This document shows positions 1-5,567 of a DNA stretch of 11,882 nt, piece after piece (positions within the stretch are counted from its first letter, which is position 1; each line of letters opens with the position of its first letter). Source of the DNA: Bacillota bacterium (GTDB lineage Bacteria; Bacillota; Clostridia; Oscillospirales; Acutalibacteraceae); NCBI GenBank assembly GCA_030705695.1, contig JAUZPX010000058.1, positions 1-11,882 on the forward strand, given 5' to 3'. The notes under the pieces were generated by a model. It was not told the origin of the DNA. It searched no databases and saw only the letters and a list, made by a program, of their open reading frames with translations. Position numbers and translations under genes: made by a program.

Positions 1-1
1 A

Positions 2-598
2 GGATTTAATTTTCAAACAAGCGAAGGTATGGCAGTATCTGCCGATATCGGTATCACATACCATCTAAATCCAGAATCTATCCCTATTATTTTTCAACGA
101 TACAGGCGCGGAATGAGTGAGATAACAAATGTTTTTATAAGAAACTATATTCGCGATGCTATCAATAAATCTGCCAGTAAAACTTGCATCGAAGACCTTT
201 ACTCTGGAAAAGAAGGGTTTTTTGATGATATAGAAACACATGTTAGAGATGATTTATCGCCCCTAGGAATAGAGTTGAGTCGAATTTATTTAATAGGTCG
301 ATTTCATTTTCCTCAAAATGTTATTACCGCTTTAAATTCAAAAATAGAGGCGAACCAACGCGCCCAGCAACGAGAAAATGAATTAAGAGAAGCAGAGGCA
401 GAAGCTAAAAAACAAATTGCAAAAGCCGATGGCCAGGCACGTTGTGTTATTGTTCAAGCCGAGTCAGAATCAAAAGCAAATGCGTTATTATCACAATCTA
501 TAACCGATGAACTTATTCAATGGCAAGCTGTGCAAAAATGGGATGGTCATTTGCCGACTGTCACAAGCGGAGCAACACCATTTATTCAAATAAAATAG
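2..598 (+). CDS. SPFH/prohibitin-like (band 7) protein, 5' partial
   Basis: The open frame enters from the left edge (first full codon at base 2), so the N-terminus, where a membrane anchor would lie, is missing. The visible part begins with a segment of the type FQTSEGMAVSADIGITYHL, which matches the core of SPFH/prohibitin domains. A long charged helix follows, rich in Ala, Glu, Lys and Gln (about residues 110-160 of the visible part, including AEAEAKKQIAKADGQA), as in the coiled-coil arm of prohibitins and HflK/HflC. The C-terminus is short and uncharged. SPFH proteins build membrane-associated oligomeric scaffolds, often with proteases. The internal Met at 29 lies within the conserved domain and is not the true start. 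The gene leads a + strand run with the next two genes. Family assignment is confident; its role in a phage-like genome is unknown. Confidence 0.88.
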   Translation, partial: GFNFQTSEGMAVSADIGITYHLNPESIPIIFQRYRRGMSEITNVFIRNYIRDAINKSASKTCIEDLYSGKEGFFDDIETHVRDDLSPLGIELSRIYLIGRFHFPQNVITALNSKIEANQRAQQRENELREAEAEAKKQIAKADGQARCVIVQAESESKANALLSQSITDELIQWQAVQKWDGHLPTVTSGATPFIQIK

Positions 599-632
599 AA
601 GACAGTGAACTTACACAAAAAAGGAACGAAGC

Positions 633-923
633 ATGAATAAAAAACAAACTACCCGCTTGATTTTTGAAAAAGAACTTGAAGAACACGAAAATTGGCTTAG
701 GACGATTATTGCACCAGATGACATTTATAGTTTTGCGTGCGAATCGTTAAAATCTGCAACGAAAATACTATTGGAATTAAGTAATCACATCGATGTAATT
801 GAGGAAATAAACAAAAATACTGTTTTGGGGATGTCTTTACAAAACATAAGTACTATGCATATAATGTACGAAAATAAAATGAATGGAAAAATTTCAATGA
901 AAATTAAAAAGGCAGATGAATAA
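633..923 (+). CDS. hypothetical 96-aa protein
   Basis: The ATG is preceded by an AAGGA ribosome site 9 nt upstream. The stop codon overlaps the next start (TAATG at 921-925), so the two genes are probably translationally coupled. The product is a charged, mostly helical protein with an acidic and basic N-terminal half (EKELEEHENWLRT) and a Lys-rich C-terminus. I see no signal peptide, membrane segment or metal-binding motif, and I do not recognise the family. It lies 34 nt after the SPFH gene, on the same strand, and could share its transcript. Reality as a gene is well supported by spacing and ribosome site; function is unknown. Confidence 0.75.
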   Translation: MNKKQTTRLIFEKELEEHENWLRTIIAPDDIYSFACESLKSATKILLELSNHIDVIEEINKNTVLGMSLQNISTMHIMYENKMNGKISMKIKKADE

Positions 924-1297
924 TGAGAAACAGAGCCAAGTGTCGAAAATGCAAATCTGTCATCGAAAGTTTAACCTTGAATGATCATGTTTCGTGTAGT
1001 TGTGGAGAAATTTCAATCAGTGGAGGTTTGTACGAAAATTACGTATCTACGCTCAATTATGATAATTTCCTAAGAGTTGATGACGAAAATAACGAAATAA
1101 TCGTAAAAGTAATAGAATCCGAAGGTCCTCACGAAACAGAAAAAAAACCTGATCACGACGAGCTTTTGGCAATGTTAGACAGAATGATTGATAGTTACTC
1201 GTCTCTACCAGAAAATGCAATGAGCACACCGATCACGCACTATGATTTCGTAAGCGCACTCATGCTGTTATCGTCTATAGTCAAACGTATTCCATGA
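923..1297 (+). CDS. small zinc-ribbon protein (DUF7695-like)
   Basis: The start overlaps the previous stop by one base. The N-terminus reads MRNRAKCRKCKSVIESLTLN and continues to a CSCGE, giving a CxxC...CxC cluster within about 30 residues, typical of a small zinc ribbon. This arrangement (RxRAKCxxCxxxIES, then H/V-SCSCG, then hydrophobic-GG) matches a conserved protein found in many phages and prophages that is annotated as a DUF7695-type family; the family name is from memory. The C-terminal half is acidic and helical, with no membrane segment. Function is unknown; nucleic-acid or protein binding is a guess. The last 17 nt overlap the tail of the convergent gene on the - strand. Confidence 0.78.
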   Translation: MRNRAKCRKCKSVIESLTLNDHVSCSCGEISISGGLYENYVSTLNYDNFLRVDDENNEIIVKVIESEGPHETEKKPDHDELLAMLDRMIDSYSSLPENAMSTPITHYDFVSALMLLSSIVKRIP

Positions 1298-1541
1298 TTT
1301 TAACAGCTTTTTGCATCGTAATTTTGAATTTTCGCATCAAAACGAGCGGCGACATTGATCCCGTCTCGTTTTTGTATTGTCGGGCTTTGCTAACAAATTC
1401 GGTAATCTCAGCAGGAACTATCACAGGCTCTATCACTGGAGCAACGTATTCCACAGGGTTGCGCAGGAATTGACGCCGACAGTAATAAGCGTTCATGCCA
1501 TATTTTTTGCAGTGAAAACCACATTTGCAATAATATTGCAT
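1281..1541 (-). CDS. Cys-rich protein with FtsK-gamma-like winged helix
   Basis: The protein has 86 residues from ATG 1541; a TTG at 1547 is an alternative start. A GGAG site lies 10 nt before the ATG, and the upstream gene ends (TGA, 1546-1544) within the gap, so the two are coupled. The N-terminus has C5, C7, C11 and C21 (CKCGFHC plus YYC), a possible metal site. After a Pro/Val-rich linker, residues 44-86 read AEITEFVSKARQYKNETGSM then SPLVLMRKFKITMQKAVKIM. This resembles the gamma winged helix of the DNA translocase FtsK (EFV, then LLQRRFKIGYxRAxRIM), which reads KOPS DNA sites. There is no motor domain. I infer a small DNA-binding protein. The 3' end overlaps the convergent zinc-ribbon gene. 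Confidence 0.68.
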   Translation of the reverse strand: MQYYCKCGFHCKKYGMNAYYCRRQFLRNPVEYVAPVIEPVIVPAEITEFVSKARQYKNETGSMSPLVLMRKFKITMQKAVKIMEYV

Positions 1542-1543
1542 TA

Positions 1544-2137
1544 TCAAGCAACTCCACGATCAGCGTTTTCTTGGTTTTTCTCTCTCTCTGCCATGATCGA
1601 ATTATAAATTGAGTTCATTCCAATAGTTACGATTGTTCGCGAAAACCACAAACAGCCTGACGAGTTTATGTAAACAGAAGCTGCACACAAAACGGTCCCA
1701 ATACTCACTAAAACAATTCCAGTTATTAATTTCTCGGGCTTTTCATTCTGAATTCCTGCGTGAGCGTCGGCTCCGCCATTCCAAATAATCCTAATGTTTT
1801 TTGTGGCTTCGTTAAACTCTTTGCTGCTAATTTTGATGTTATTTCGTTTGATTTCGGCCTTGGTATCAGCAAGGATGTTTTTCAACGAGAATTTTTTACC
1901 AGTCACGCTTGTGATATCTTTTGTGAGGGCTTTAAATTTCTTAACAAGCGACTTATTCGTTTTGCAGTGAACTAGCTGTTCAGCACGTTCGCACAAGCAT
2001 TTCAGTTCGTACGCTTTTTGAGCTTCTTCAAACGGGTTTAAAGCGTTTGCGGGAACTGTTGTTGTTAAACAAAAACTAAAGAGAAGAGCATATGACACAG
2101 TAGTCCGTAAAACATGAGAGCGAAACCTAGAAAACAT
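1544..2137 (-). CDS. secreted/membrane protein of unknown function
   Basis: The chosen start (ATG 2137, 197 aa) puts a standard signal peptide at the N-terminus: RFR, a hydrophobic stretch (TTVSYALLFSFCLTTT) and a cut site near VPANA|LNPF, residue 32. A GTG at 2263 would add 42 residues before the signal and is less likely. The mature part has Cys residues at 47, 49, 58, 151 and 162, a charged helical middle, and two hydrophobic segments near residues 137-157 and 162-181. The tail is charged (MAEREKNQENADRG). The ribosome site is weak. The family is not recognised. A secreted protein with late membrane segments in phage cargo could be a lysis, exclusion or host-interaction protein, but nothing here decides this. 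Confidence 0.7.
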   Translation of the reverse strand: MFSRFRSHVLRTTVSYALLFSFCLTTTVPANALNPFEEAQKAYELKCLCERAEQLVHCKTNKSLVKKFKALTKDITSVTGKKFSLKNILADTKAEIKRNNIKISSKEFNEATKNIRIIWNGGADAHAGIQNEKPEKLITGIVLVSIGTVLCAASVYINSSGCLWFSRTIVTIGMNSIYNSIMAEREKNQENADRGVA

Positions 2138-2233
2138 TGTAAATCCGAGATTGTTTTTGTTGAAATATTTGTTTGTTGTAAGATTTTTTTTGTTTTTTTG
2201 AGTATGAAATATTCGGCTATGCCAAGCGCGGGC

Positions 2234-2263
2234 ATTATATACAGCATTTTTAACAGTAAGCAC
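2234..2263 (-). promoter_or_regulatory. candidate promoter for the 2137-1281 unit
   Basis: A perfect TATAAT (-10) lies on the - strand at 2239-2234. The -35 position is poor (TGCTTA-like at 17 bp). Transcription would start near 2227, about 90 nt before the ATG at 2137. The 2138-2380 intergenic region holds no convincing gene. Confidence 0.35.
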
Positions 2264-2380
2264 ATCATTTTATGCGTTGCGTCCGATAGTGACGATTATG
2301 TTACTAAGTGTCTAAGTATTTGCTATAGACATTTCATTTCTGCAAATAAGAGTCATCTATCATAGCAGAAAATCTATTTA

Positions 2381-2409
2381 TTGACAATATTTAATATATA
2401 GCGTAAACT
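2381..2409 (+). promoter_or_regulatory. sigma70-type promoter
   Basis: A perfect TTGACA at 2381-2386 is followed after 17 bp by TAAACT at 2404-2409 (4/6 to TATAAT). The predicted start near 2416 lies just before the gene at 2435. Confidence 0.65.
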
Positions 2410-2434
2410 AGTCGCAAAAATGCTGGGTATCAAT

Positions 2435-2635
2435 ATGTTAGCTATACAATATGATCTTTTTGAAGACAATTCCGAAGTGCAAATTTTACGTAAAGAAATC
2501 CTAGCTGTGCGCGCTTCTTCTGAAAATGTGCGTCGTGGCATGTTCTCAAGGCACAGTGAGCTTTCTAAAATGCTTATGAAGCAACAAGAAGAGATCGAAT
2601 CACTCCGAAGCATGCTGCTAAGGCTTAAAAAGTAA
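2435..2635 (+). CDS. small coiled-coil-like phage protein
   Basis: The 66-aa product starts MLAIQYDLFEDNSEVQILRK. It has an acidic N-terminus (YDLFEDNSE), then long amphipathic helices ending in KQQEEIESLRSMLLRLKK. This layout (QxDLF, acidic stretch, ILRxEI, RRGxFxRxxEL, Q-EI--LR) matches a small protein often seen in phages and prophages, with no known function. ATG 2420 is an in-frame alternative, but it lies only about 4 nt after the predicted transcription start, so 2435 is preferred. It has its own promoter, and the 32-aa membrane peptide follows 4 nt after its stop. The long reverse frame over this region is a shadow. Confidence 0.7.
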   Translation: MLAIQYDLFEDNSEVQILRKEILAVRASSENVRRGMFSRHSELSKMLMKQQEEIESLRSMLLRLKK

Positions 2636-2639
2636 TAAA

Positions 2640-2738
2640 ATGACAACTACTCAAATAATAATTATAATTTTATATTTTGTAGCGGTCTTGTGGGTAGGTT
2701 ATGTCATGTGGGCTGTATCTGAAAGAACTCCACTTTAA
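2640..2738 (+). CDS. 32-aa single-pass membrane peptide
   Basis: The short frame starts 4 nt after the preceding stop, which suggests translational coupling; its own ribosome site is weak. After MTTTQ comes a continuous hydrophobic run (IIIIILYFVAVLWVGYVMW) long enough to span a membrane, then a polar tail AVSERTPL. Small single-pass proteins of this kind are frequent in phage early regions. The last 35 nt overlap the 3' end of the convergent RusA-like gene. Function is unknown; a role in lysis or exclusion is only a guess. The hydrophobic pattern and position make it a likely real gene despite its length. Confidence 0.55.
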   Translation: MTTTQIIIIILYFVAVLWVGYVMWAVSERTPL

Positions 2739-3087
2739 CCATTTTGGGATTACCACCCACCTGATCGTACTCAAAAGTTATTCTAGTATCATCGTCAGCC
2801 CTACCAGCAATGTGATTTCCAGTTATCTGAGCACAAACCTGGTCACAGATCCATTTTAGAGACATTCTCAAATTATCGTGAGCGTCCAATTTTCTTGGTG
2901 CTATGCGTGTGAACTTAACATGAATGGGAAGCTTCTTAGGTATTCTGTGGTCGTTCATTTTGATCATAAGCTTTTGTAGCTTATGGCGAGCGTGTTTTTT
3001 TCGCCAATGCTCAGAACAATTGGCCTCTGATACAGTGTCGATGGCTAGCGTCATTTCAGAGATCTTTAAAAATACAGCCTCAGCCAC
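2704..3087 (-). CDS. RusA-like Holliday junction resolvase family protein
   Basis: GTG 3087 is chosen because GAGG lies 5 nt upstream; ATG 3054 has no ribosome site. The 127-aa length fits RusA (about 120 aa). The N-terminal part has SEANCSEHWRKKHARHKLQK, matching the N-x-x-EHW-x-x-x-x-KR-x-K-Q pattern of this family. The acidic motif KLDAHDNLRMSLKWICDQV (D68, D71, N72, D82) and a later ADDDTRITFEYDQ (D98-D100) correspond to the LDxDN and DD regions holding the catalytic aspartates of RusA-type nucleases. These enzymes cut four-way DNA junctions as homodimers with Mg. It is the last gene of the - strand replication operon, like recombination genes late in lambdoid pR operons. The usual LDDDN reads LDAHDN here. 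Confidence 0.66.
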   Translation of the reverse strand: MAEAVFLKISEMTLAIDTVSEANCSEHWRKKHARHKLQKLMIKMNDHRIPKKLPIHVKFTRIAPRKLDAHDNLRMSLKWICDQVCAQITGNHIAGRADDDTRITFEYDQVGGNPKMVKVEFFQIQPT

Positions 3088-3144
3088 ACGAACCTCGGCC
3101 GTAAATATTCAAAAATGCATAGTGATGCCAGACATATTATCAAG

Positions 3145-3360
3145 CTACGGAGCCTGACATCTACAACATAAATCTTTTTTGAATTCATCGCAATCGTCTT
3201 GTTGCTCAAATTCTGCAAGTCTGGAGCTTAATTTTTCTATTACAGTGCCCAACTTAAAAATAGCGTGTTTTTCCTCGCCAACCAACAAAACATGTTTGAT
3301 CATAAATAAGTGGTCTTCGATCATATCTAAAAACTCGTATTCTGACATAGGTTCAATCAT
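3145..3360 (-). CDS. hypothetical 71-aa helical protein
   Basis: The ATG at 3360 lies 4 nt after the stop of the zinc-finger gene, so it is probably coupled; the site itself is weak. A GTG at 3456 would extend the frame, but that part overlaps the well-supported zinc-finger gene, so the longer form is rejected. The protein is helical and charged (MIEPMSEYEFLDMIEDHLFM, then GEEKHAIFKLGTVIEKLSSR) and ends with acidic residues and a CxxC-like tail (DLCCRCQAP) that could bind metal. The family is not recognised. It sits 57 nt before the RusA-like gene in the same operon. Confidence 0.62.
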   Translation of the reverse strand: MIEPMSEYEFLDMIEDHLFMIKHVLLVGEEKHAIFKLGTVIEKLSSRLAEFEQQDDCDEFKKDLCCRCQAP

Positions 3361-3364
3361 AATT

Positions 3365-3532
3365 TTACCATAATTTAGGATGTACTCGCCTTCTCGGCGG
3401 TTTTTTTTCAAGCCATTTTTCAGCATAGGATTTCGTTTGCCTACAAACTGGACCACAAAATTTTTGCCACGGATTCGTTGGTGTAAAAATTTTATTGCAT
3501 TTGATACAAGTTTTTTGGGTAAGTTTAGCCAT
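3365..3532 (-). CDS. 55-aa zinc-finger protein
   Basis: This short gene overlaps the stop of the gene before it by one base (TAATG) and ends 4 nt before the next start, fitting the packed operon exactly. The product, MAKLTQKTCIKCNKIFTPTN continuing to WQKFCGPVCR, has C9, C12, C26 and C30, a CxxC-x13-CxxxC treble-clef-like pattern with an aromatic/Pro loop (F-x-P-x-x-x-x-QKFC-x-x-x-CR). This pattern is common in small phage zinc-finger proteins. The C-terminus is very basic (KKPPRRRVHPK), as expected for nucleic-acid binding. Exact role unknown. It is easily missed because a longer frame overlaps it. Confidence 0.72.
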   Translation of the reverse strand: MAKLTQKTCIKCNKIFTPTNPWQKFCGPVCRQTKSYAEKWLEKKPPRRRVHPKLW

Positions 3533-3861
3533 TAAAACGGAAGCTCATCTTGATTTGATTCAAATTTCGTTCCTAAAATCGTTCCAACCTGTGGCTTTTC
3601 ATTAATCAATTTTTCTACAGCCTCTAAAACCTGCCGACCAAATCGCTCAGACGTTTCTCGATCATCGAATTTCACAAGAGGAAAATAATTTTTCTTTCCA
3701 TCTTTCTCAAAAGTTTCCTGAGGAAGCGATAACCATTTGCGGCCCTCCTTCTGAAAAATTAGGCACTTGTTGATCGTAAGTCCCCATTTCGTGATTCTAA
3801 CATTCACTGTGCCAAAAATCGCGCCCTTATTGATTTCCTTGAAGTCCAAAATTTCAATCAT
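3532..3861 (-). CDS. SpoVG-like phage protein with SSB-like C-terminal tip
   Basis: A good ribosome site (GAGGAG, 9 nt before the ATG) supports this start; the first 8 nt overlap the preceding gene. The 109-aa protein opens MIEILDFKEINKGAIFGTVN and alternates short beta segments (VRITKWGLTINKCLIF, KWLSLPQE, YFPLVKF), then a helix (SERFGRQVLEAVEKLI). This layout resembles phage proteins likened to the DNA-binding regulator SpoVG, though similarity is only at pattern level. The last residues, NQDELPF, look like the acidic DDDIPF tip by which SSB proteins recruit partners. I infer a DNA-associated, perhaps ssDNA-binding, role in replication. It lies in the replication operon, which supports this. 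Confidence 0.66.
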   Translation of the reverse strand: MIEILDFKEINKGAIFGTVNVRITKWGLTINKCLIFQKEGRKWLSLPQETFEKDGKKNYFPLVKFDDRETSERFGRQVLEAVEKLINEKPQVGTILGTKFESNQDELPF

Positions 3862-4069
3862 GCAACAAATCTCCTCGATCTGCGATTAATAATTTCGCAT
3901 GCAACAAATTCAAGTCTTGCATGACGCTAGATGCAAAAACTTGGTTCACTTCGCCATTATTCGCAGATTCAAGAATTTCCTGCCACTTTTTATCTAAGTT
4001 TTTTTTATCCAACAAAAAACCACGCTCTTGATCAAATTTGCTGTACGGCTTGTTCTTGTACTTCGTCAT
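3854..4069 (-). CDS. hypothetical 71-aa protein
   Basis: The frame is open from TTG 4108, which overlaps the previous stop as TTGA, but ATG 4069 is the more ordinary start and is chosen here; neither has a strong ribosome site (a partial GTGAG precedes the ATG). The product starts MTKYKNKPYSKFDQERGFLL and is basic at the N-terminus and helical after that (LDKKWQEILESANNGEVNQV), with no Cys cluster or membrane segment. Its last 8 nt overlap the start of the SpoVG-like gene. Family not recognised. Position within the operon makes a replication-associated role possible. Confidence 0.58.
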   Translation of the reverse strand: MTKYKNKPYSKFDQERGFLLDKKNLDKKWQEILESANNGEVNQVFASSVMQDLNLLHAKLLIADRGDLLHD

Positions 4070-4104
4070 GTGCTCACAATTTTCAAAAAAGTTGCTTTTT
4101 CTCC

Positions 4105-4314
4105 TCAAAAATTTGTGCCGATTTTACTGTAAATATCGACTAGTGTATTAAATTGTGCCCGAGTTAAAAACCCAGTTTTTTTTAAAACCATTTCGCATGA
4201 ATCTAAAAATTTACTATTAAAACTAGGGTTTGCATCCGCAAATTCATTGAGAAGATAAAGTATATCTAATTCTTCATCGTCTTCATAAATCTTTGGTTTT
4301 TCCGTATATTGCAT
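4105..4314 (-). CDS. hypothetical 69-aa protein
   Basis: The ATG comes 2 nt after the stop of the initiator gene. The N-terminus is acidic (YEDDEELDILYLLNEFAD). The C-terminal half, FNSKFLDSCEMVLKKTGFLT then RAQFNTLVDIYSKI, follows a motif (F-x-x-x-FxxS, LT-x-x-Q-x-x-x-L-x-x-I-x-x-K) that I associate with a small helical domain near DNA replication and helicase proteins in phages; this is a weak memory-level link. There is no membrane segment or metal site. Because it directly follows the initiator, it could be an accessory to helicase loading, but the lambda P counterpart is much larger. Confidence 0.65.
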   Translation of the reverse strand: MQYTEKPKIYEDDEELDILYLLNEFADANPSFNSKFLDSCEMVLKKTGFLTRAQFNTLVDIYSKIGTNF

Positions 4315-4316
4315 GG

Positions 4317-5318
4317 CTAGATTCCTGTTATTGATTCGTGCAATTTAACTAATTGTCTAAAAAATTCTTCATCATCCATGTTAAGAGGAATGTCTTTTCC
4401 TGCAAAATTCTTGTCTTCAACATATTTATCTTTGATAACGAGAGAATGCCAACCCACTTCGGACGCGTAATTTTTAGCACTTTTAGAATTTATTTCACAA
4501 TTACTCGTGATTGGACAATGTTCTTTTTTTAACAAATGCTTAAAAAATGCTATGCGTGATTTTGGCTCAAATCCCTCGCTTATTTTATACATCATATGAG
4601 AATATGTGTCTTCAAGACGCTTTTTAGAGTACTCATGGCTTAAAACACTGATTGCGTCTTCACTAAGCGAGTTTTGATGATCAGTCAACCCAAGTGACAA
4701 TAGCCACTCGAAAGCGTCTTGATGGGCCTTGCTACGCTTAAATTTACGGGTTGTAGATGGCTTAATGATTCTAGGAACTCCATTGCCCCGATCTTCGATA
4801 GAAGAAGGCAATGCCTCCGCAATTCCTGTTTTGCAGGCATTGCCTTTCTTCTTTGGTTCTTTCTTCTTTGGTTCTTTCTTCTGTCCCTCAAACTCCGGCA
4901 CCCGTGTCCCTCCGTTTCCGGCACCCGTGTCCCTCAAACTCCGGCACGTTAATTTATTTTTGAAAGTGTTATAGTTACACAACCATATATCATTGATAAT
5001 AATAGTATCGGCGATTTCTTTTTTACGATCGCACGGGATAATATCAATTAAAGATTTACCGTCAAGCTCGGCCAGTGGAGTGCTTAAAACCTTTTTAGAT
5101 TTTATTATTGTTTTGTCAGAAAGATGTGTTCTTTTTTCAAGGCCACGAGTTCCTACCCAACAAGCACCATGCTCACCAGCAATTCTTCTATATACAGAAT
5201 AAAGAGTGAAGTCATTGGGCGAGATGATGCCATTTTCTAATAATTCAAAAACAATGTTGGGAATTTCTGTTCTATAATCTCGTGGAACTTCTCTGAATTT
5301 TATGTGAGATTCTGACAT
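4317..5318 (-). CDS. O-like replication initiator with embedded origin
   Basis: ATG 5318 has AAGGA 8 nt upstream; TTG 5342 is an unneeded extension. The 333-aa protein has an N-terminal winged-helix region (about residues 20-115, with helix-turn-helix VGTRGLEKRTHLSDKTIIKS at 55-74), then a flexible basic/Gly linker (124-160) containing two KKEPK units, then a charged C-terminal domain (about 195-333). This architecture, DNA-binding head, linker and partner-binding tail, is that of lambda O-type initiators, which bind iterons and recruit the helicase loader. The linker DNA holds three iterons and an inverted repeat, listed separately. It heads the - strand replication operon, 249 bp after the HTH regulator. 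No DnaC- or DnaB-like gene is visible in the operon. Exact family not verified. Confidence 0.8.
   Translation of the reverse strand: MSESHIKFREVPRDYRTEIPNIVFELLENGIISPNDFTLYSVYRRIAGEHGACWVGTRGLEKRTHLSDKTIIKSKKVLSTPLAELDGKSLIDIIPCDRKKEIADTIIINDIWLCNYNTFKNKLTCRSLRDTGAGNGGTRVPEFEGQKKEPKKKEPKKKGNACKTGIAEALPSSIEDRGNGVPRIIKPSTTRKFKRSKAHQDAFEWLLSLGLTDHQNSLSEDAISVLSHEYSKKRLEDTYSHMMYKISEGFEPKSRIAFFKHLLKKEHCPITSNCEINSKSAKNYASEVGWHSLVIKDKYVEDKNFAGKDIPLNMDDEEFFRQLVKLHESITGI
4807..4844. repeat. perfect 10-bp inverted repeat beside the origin
   Basis: GGCAATGCCT (4807-4816) and AGGCATTGCC (4835-4844) are perfect complements with an 18-nt spacer. Each arm is itself nearly palindromic. It directly adjoins the purine-rich tract, in the place of the palindrome of lambda ori. 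Confidence 0.7.
4845..4881 (-). repeat. 15-bp tandem repeat, purine-rich strand-biased tract
   Basis: Two exact 15-bp units (+ strand TTTCTTCTTTGGTTC, 4845-4859 and 4860-4874) and a partial third follow the iterons. The - strand is almost all purine. It encodes KKEPK repeats. Lambda ori has a strand-biased AT-rich segment at the same relative position, which melts first. Confidence 0.7.
4882..4947 (-). repeat. three origin-type iterons within the initiator gene
   Basis: Three 20-bp repeats lie at 4882-4901, 4905-4924 and 4928-4947, at a 23-bp period. The outer two are identical (+ strand TGTCCCTCAAACTCCGGCAC); the middle copy differs only in its centre (CCGTTT for AAACTC region). They are GC-rich in an AT-rich gene. 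Because 23 is not a multiple of three, each copy is read in another codon frame (CRSLRDT, GAGNGGT, VPEFEGQ), so the repetition is in the DNA, not the protein. They fit initiator-binding iterons of a lambda-type origin. Confidence 0.8.
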
Positions 5319-5351
5319 AGCACTATCCTTTTCTGAACCCAATGATTATTC

Positions 5352-5381
5352 TTGATCCAAAATACGATAATCTGCTACAAT
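5352..5381 (+). promoter_or_regulatory. extended -10 promoter for an OOP-like RNA
   Basis: TTGATC (5352-5357), 18-bp spacer, TACAAT (5376-5381), preceded by TGC, an extended -10. Transcription would start near 5388, away from the initiator gene and opposite to it. Confidence 0.55.
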
Positions 5382-5387
5382 GAGACT

Positions 5388-5458
5388 ATCGCGTTATTTT
5401 TTTGAACCGATAAGTGAGTAAATATGGGGTGCAATTCATCGTTACTCACTTTTTTTTT
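5388..5458 (+). ncRNA. candidate small antisense RNA, OOP-like
   Basis: A promoter at 5352-5381 and an intrinsic terminator ending at 5458 bracket about 70 nt with no credible reading frame. The RNA runs opposite to the HTH regulator and initiator genes and lies between them, so it is antisense to any - strand transcript joining them. Lambda OOP RNA (77 nt) is located and oriented the same way between cII and O. No sequence similarity is claimed. Confidence 0.5.
5412..5458 (+). terminator. strong intrinsic terminator
   Basis: AAGTGAGTAA (5412-5421) and TTACTCACTT (5442-5451) form a perfect 10-bp stem, followed by nine T (5450-5458, two of them within the stem). Only + strand transcripts would end here, although both flanking genes are on the - strand. 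Confidence 0.8.
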
Positions 5459-5567
5459 AATATTCTCTTTTATCTTCCTATCGCACTTTTAAGTCAAATT
5501 TTCTTTTGAAATAAATCCTCGGTTTGCATAGTCTTTGCTTATGCTACCTGTTTTCAAAGAAATTCTA

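Noticed and set aside
1377..1607. 76-aa + strand frame
   Set aside because: It is antisense to the FtsK-gamma-like gene and the end of the secreted protein gene, with no ribosome site.
2138..2263. 42-residue extension of the secreted protein
   Set aside because: It would bury the signal peptide inside the protein and overlaps the likely promoter.
2374..2646. 90-aa - strand frame
   Set aside because: It lies opposite the promoter-led gene at 2435, is Ser/Leu-rich and ends over the promoter; a shadow.
3361..3456. GTG-started N-terminal extension of the 3145 gene
   Set aside because: It overlaps the well-supported zinc-finger gene in another frame; ATG 3360 is adequate.
4685..4924. Alternative frame rich in Arg and Lys across the iterons
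   Set aside because: It is a by-product of the purine-rich repeat tract inside the initiator gene.
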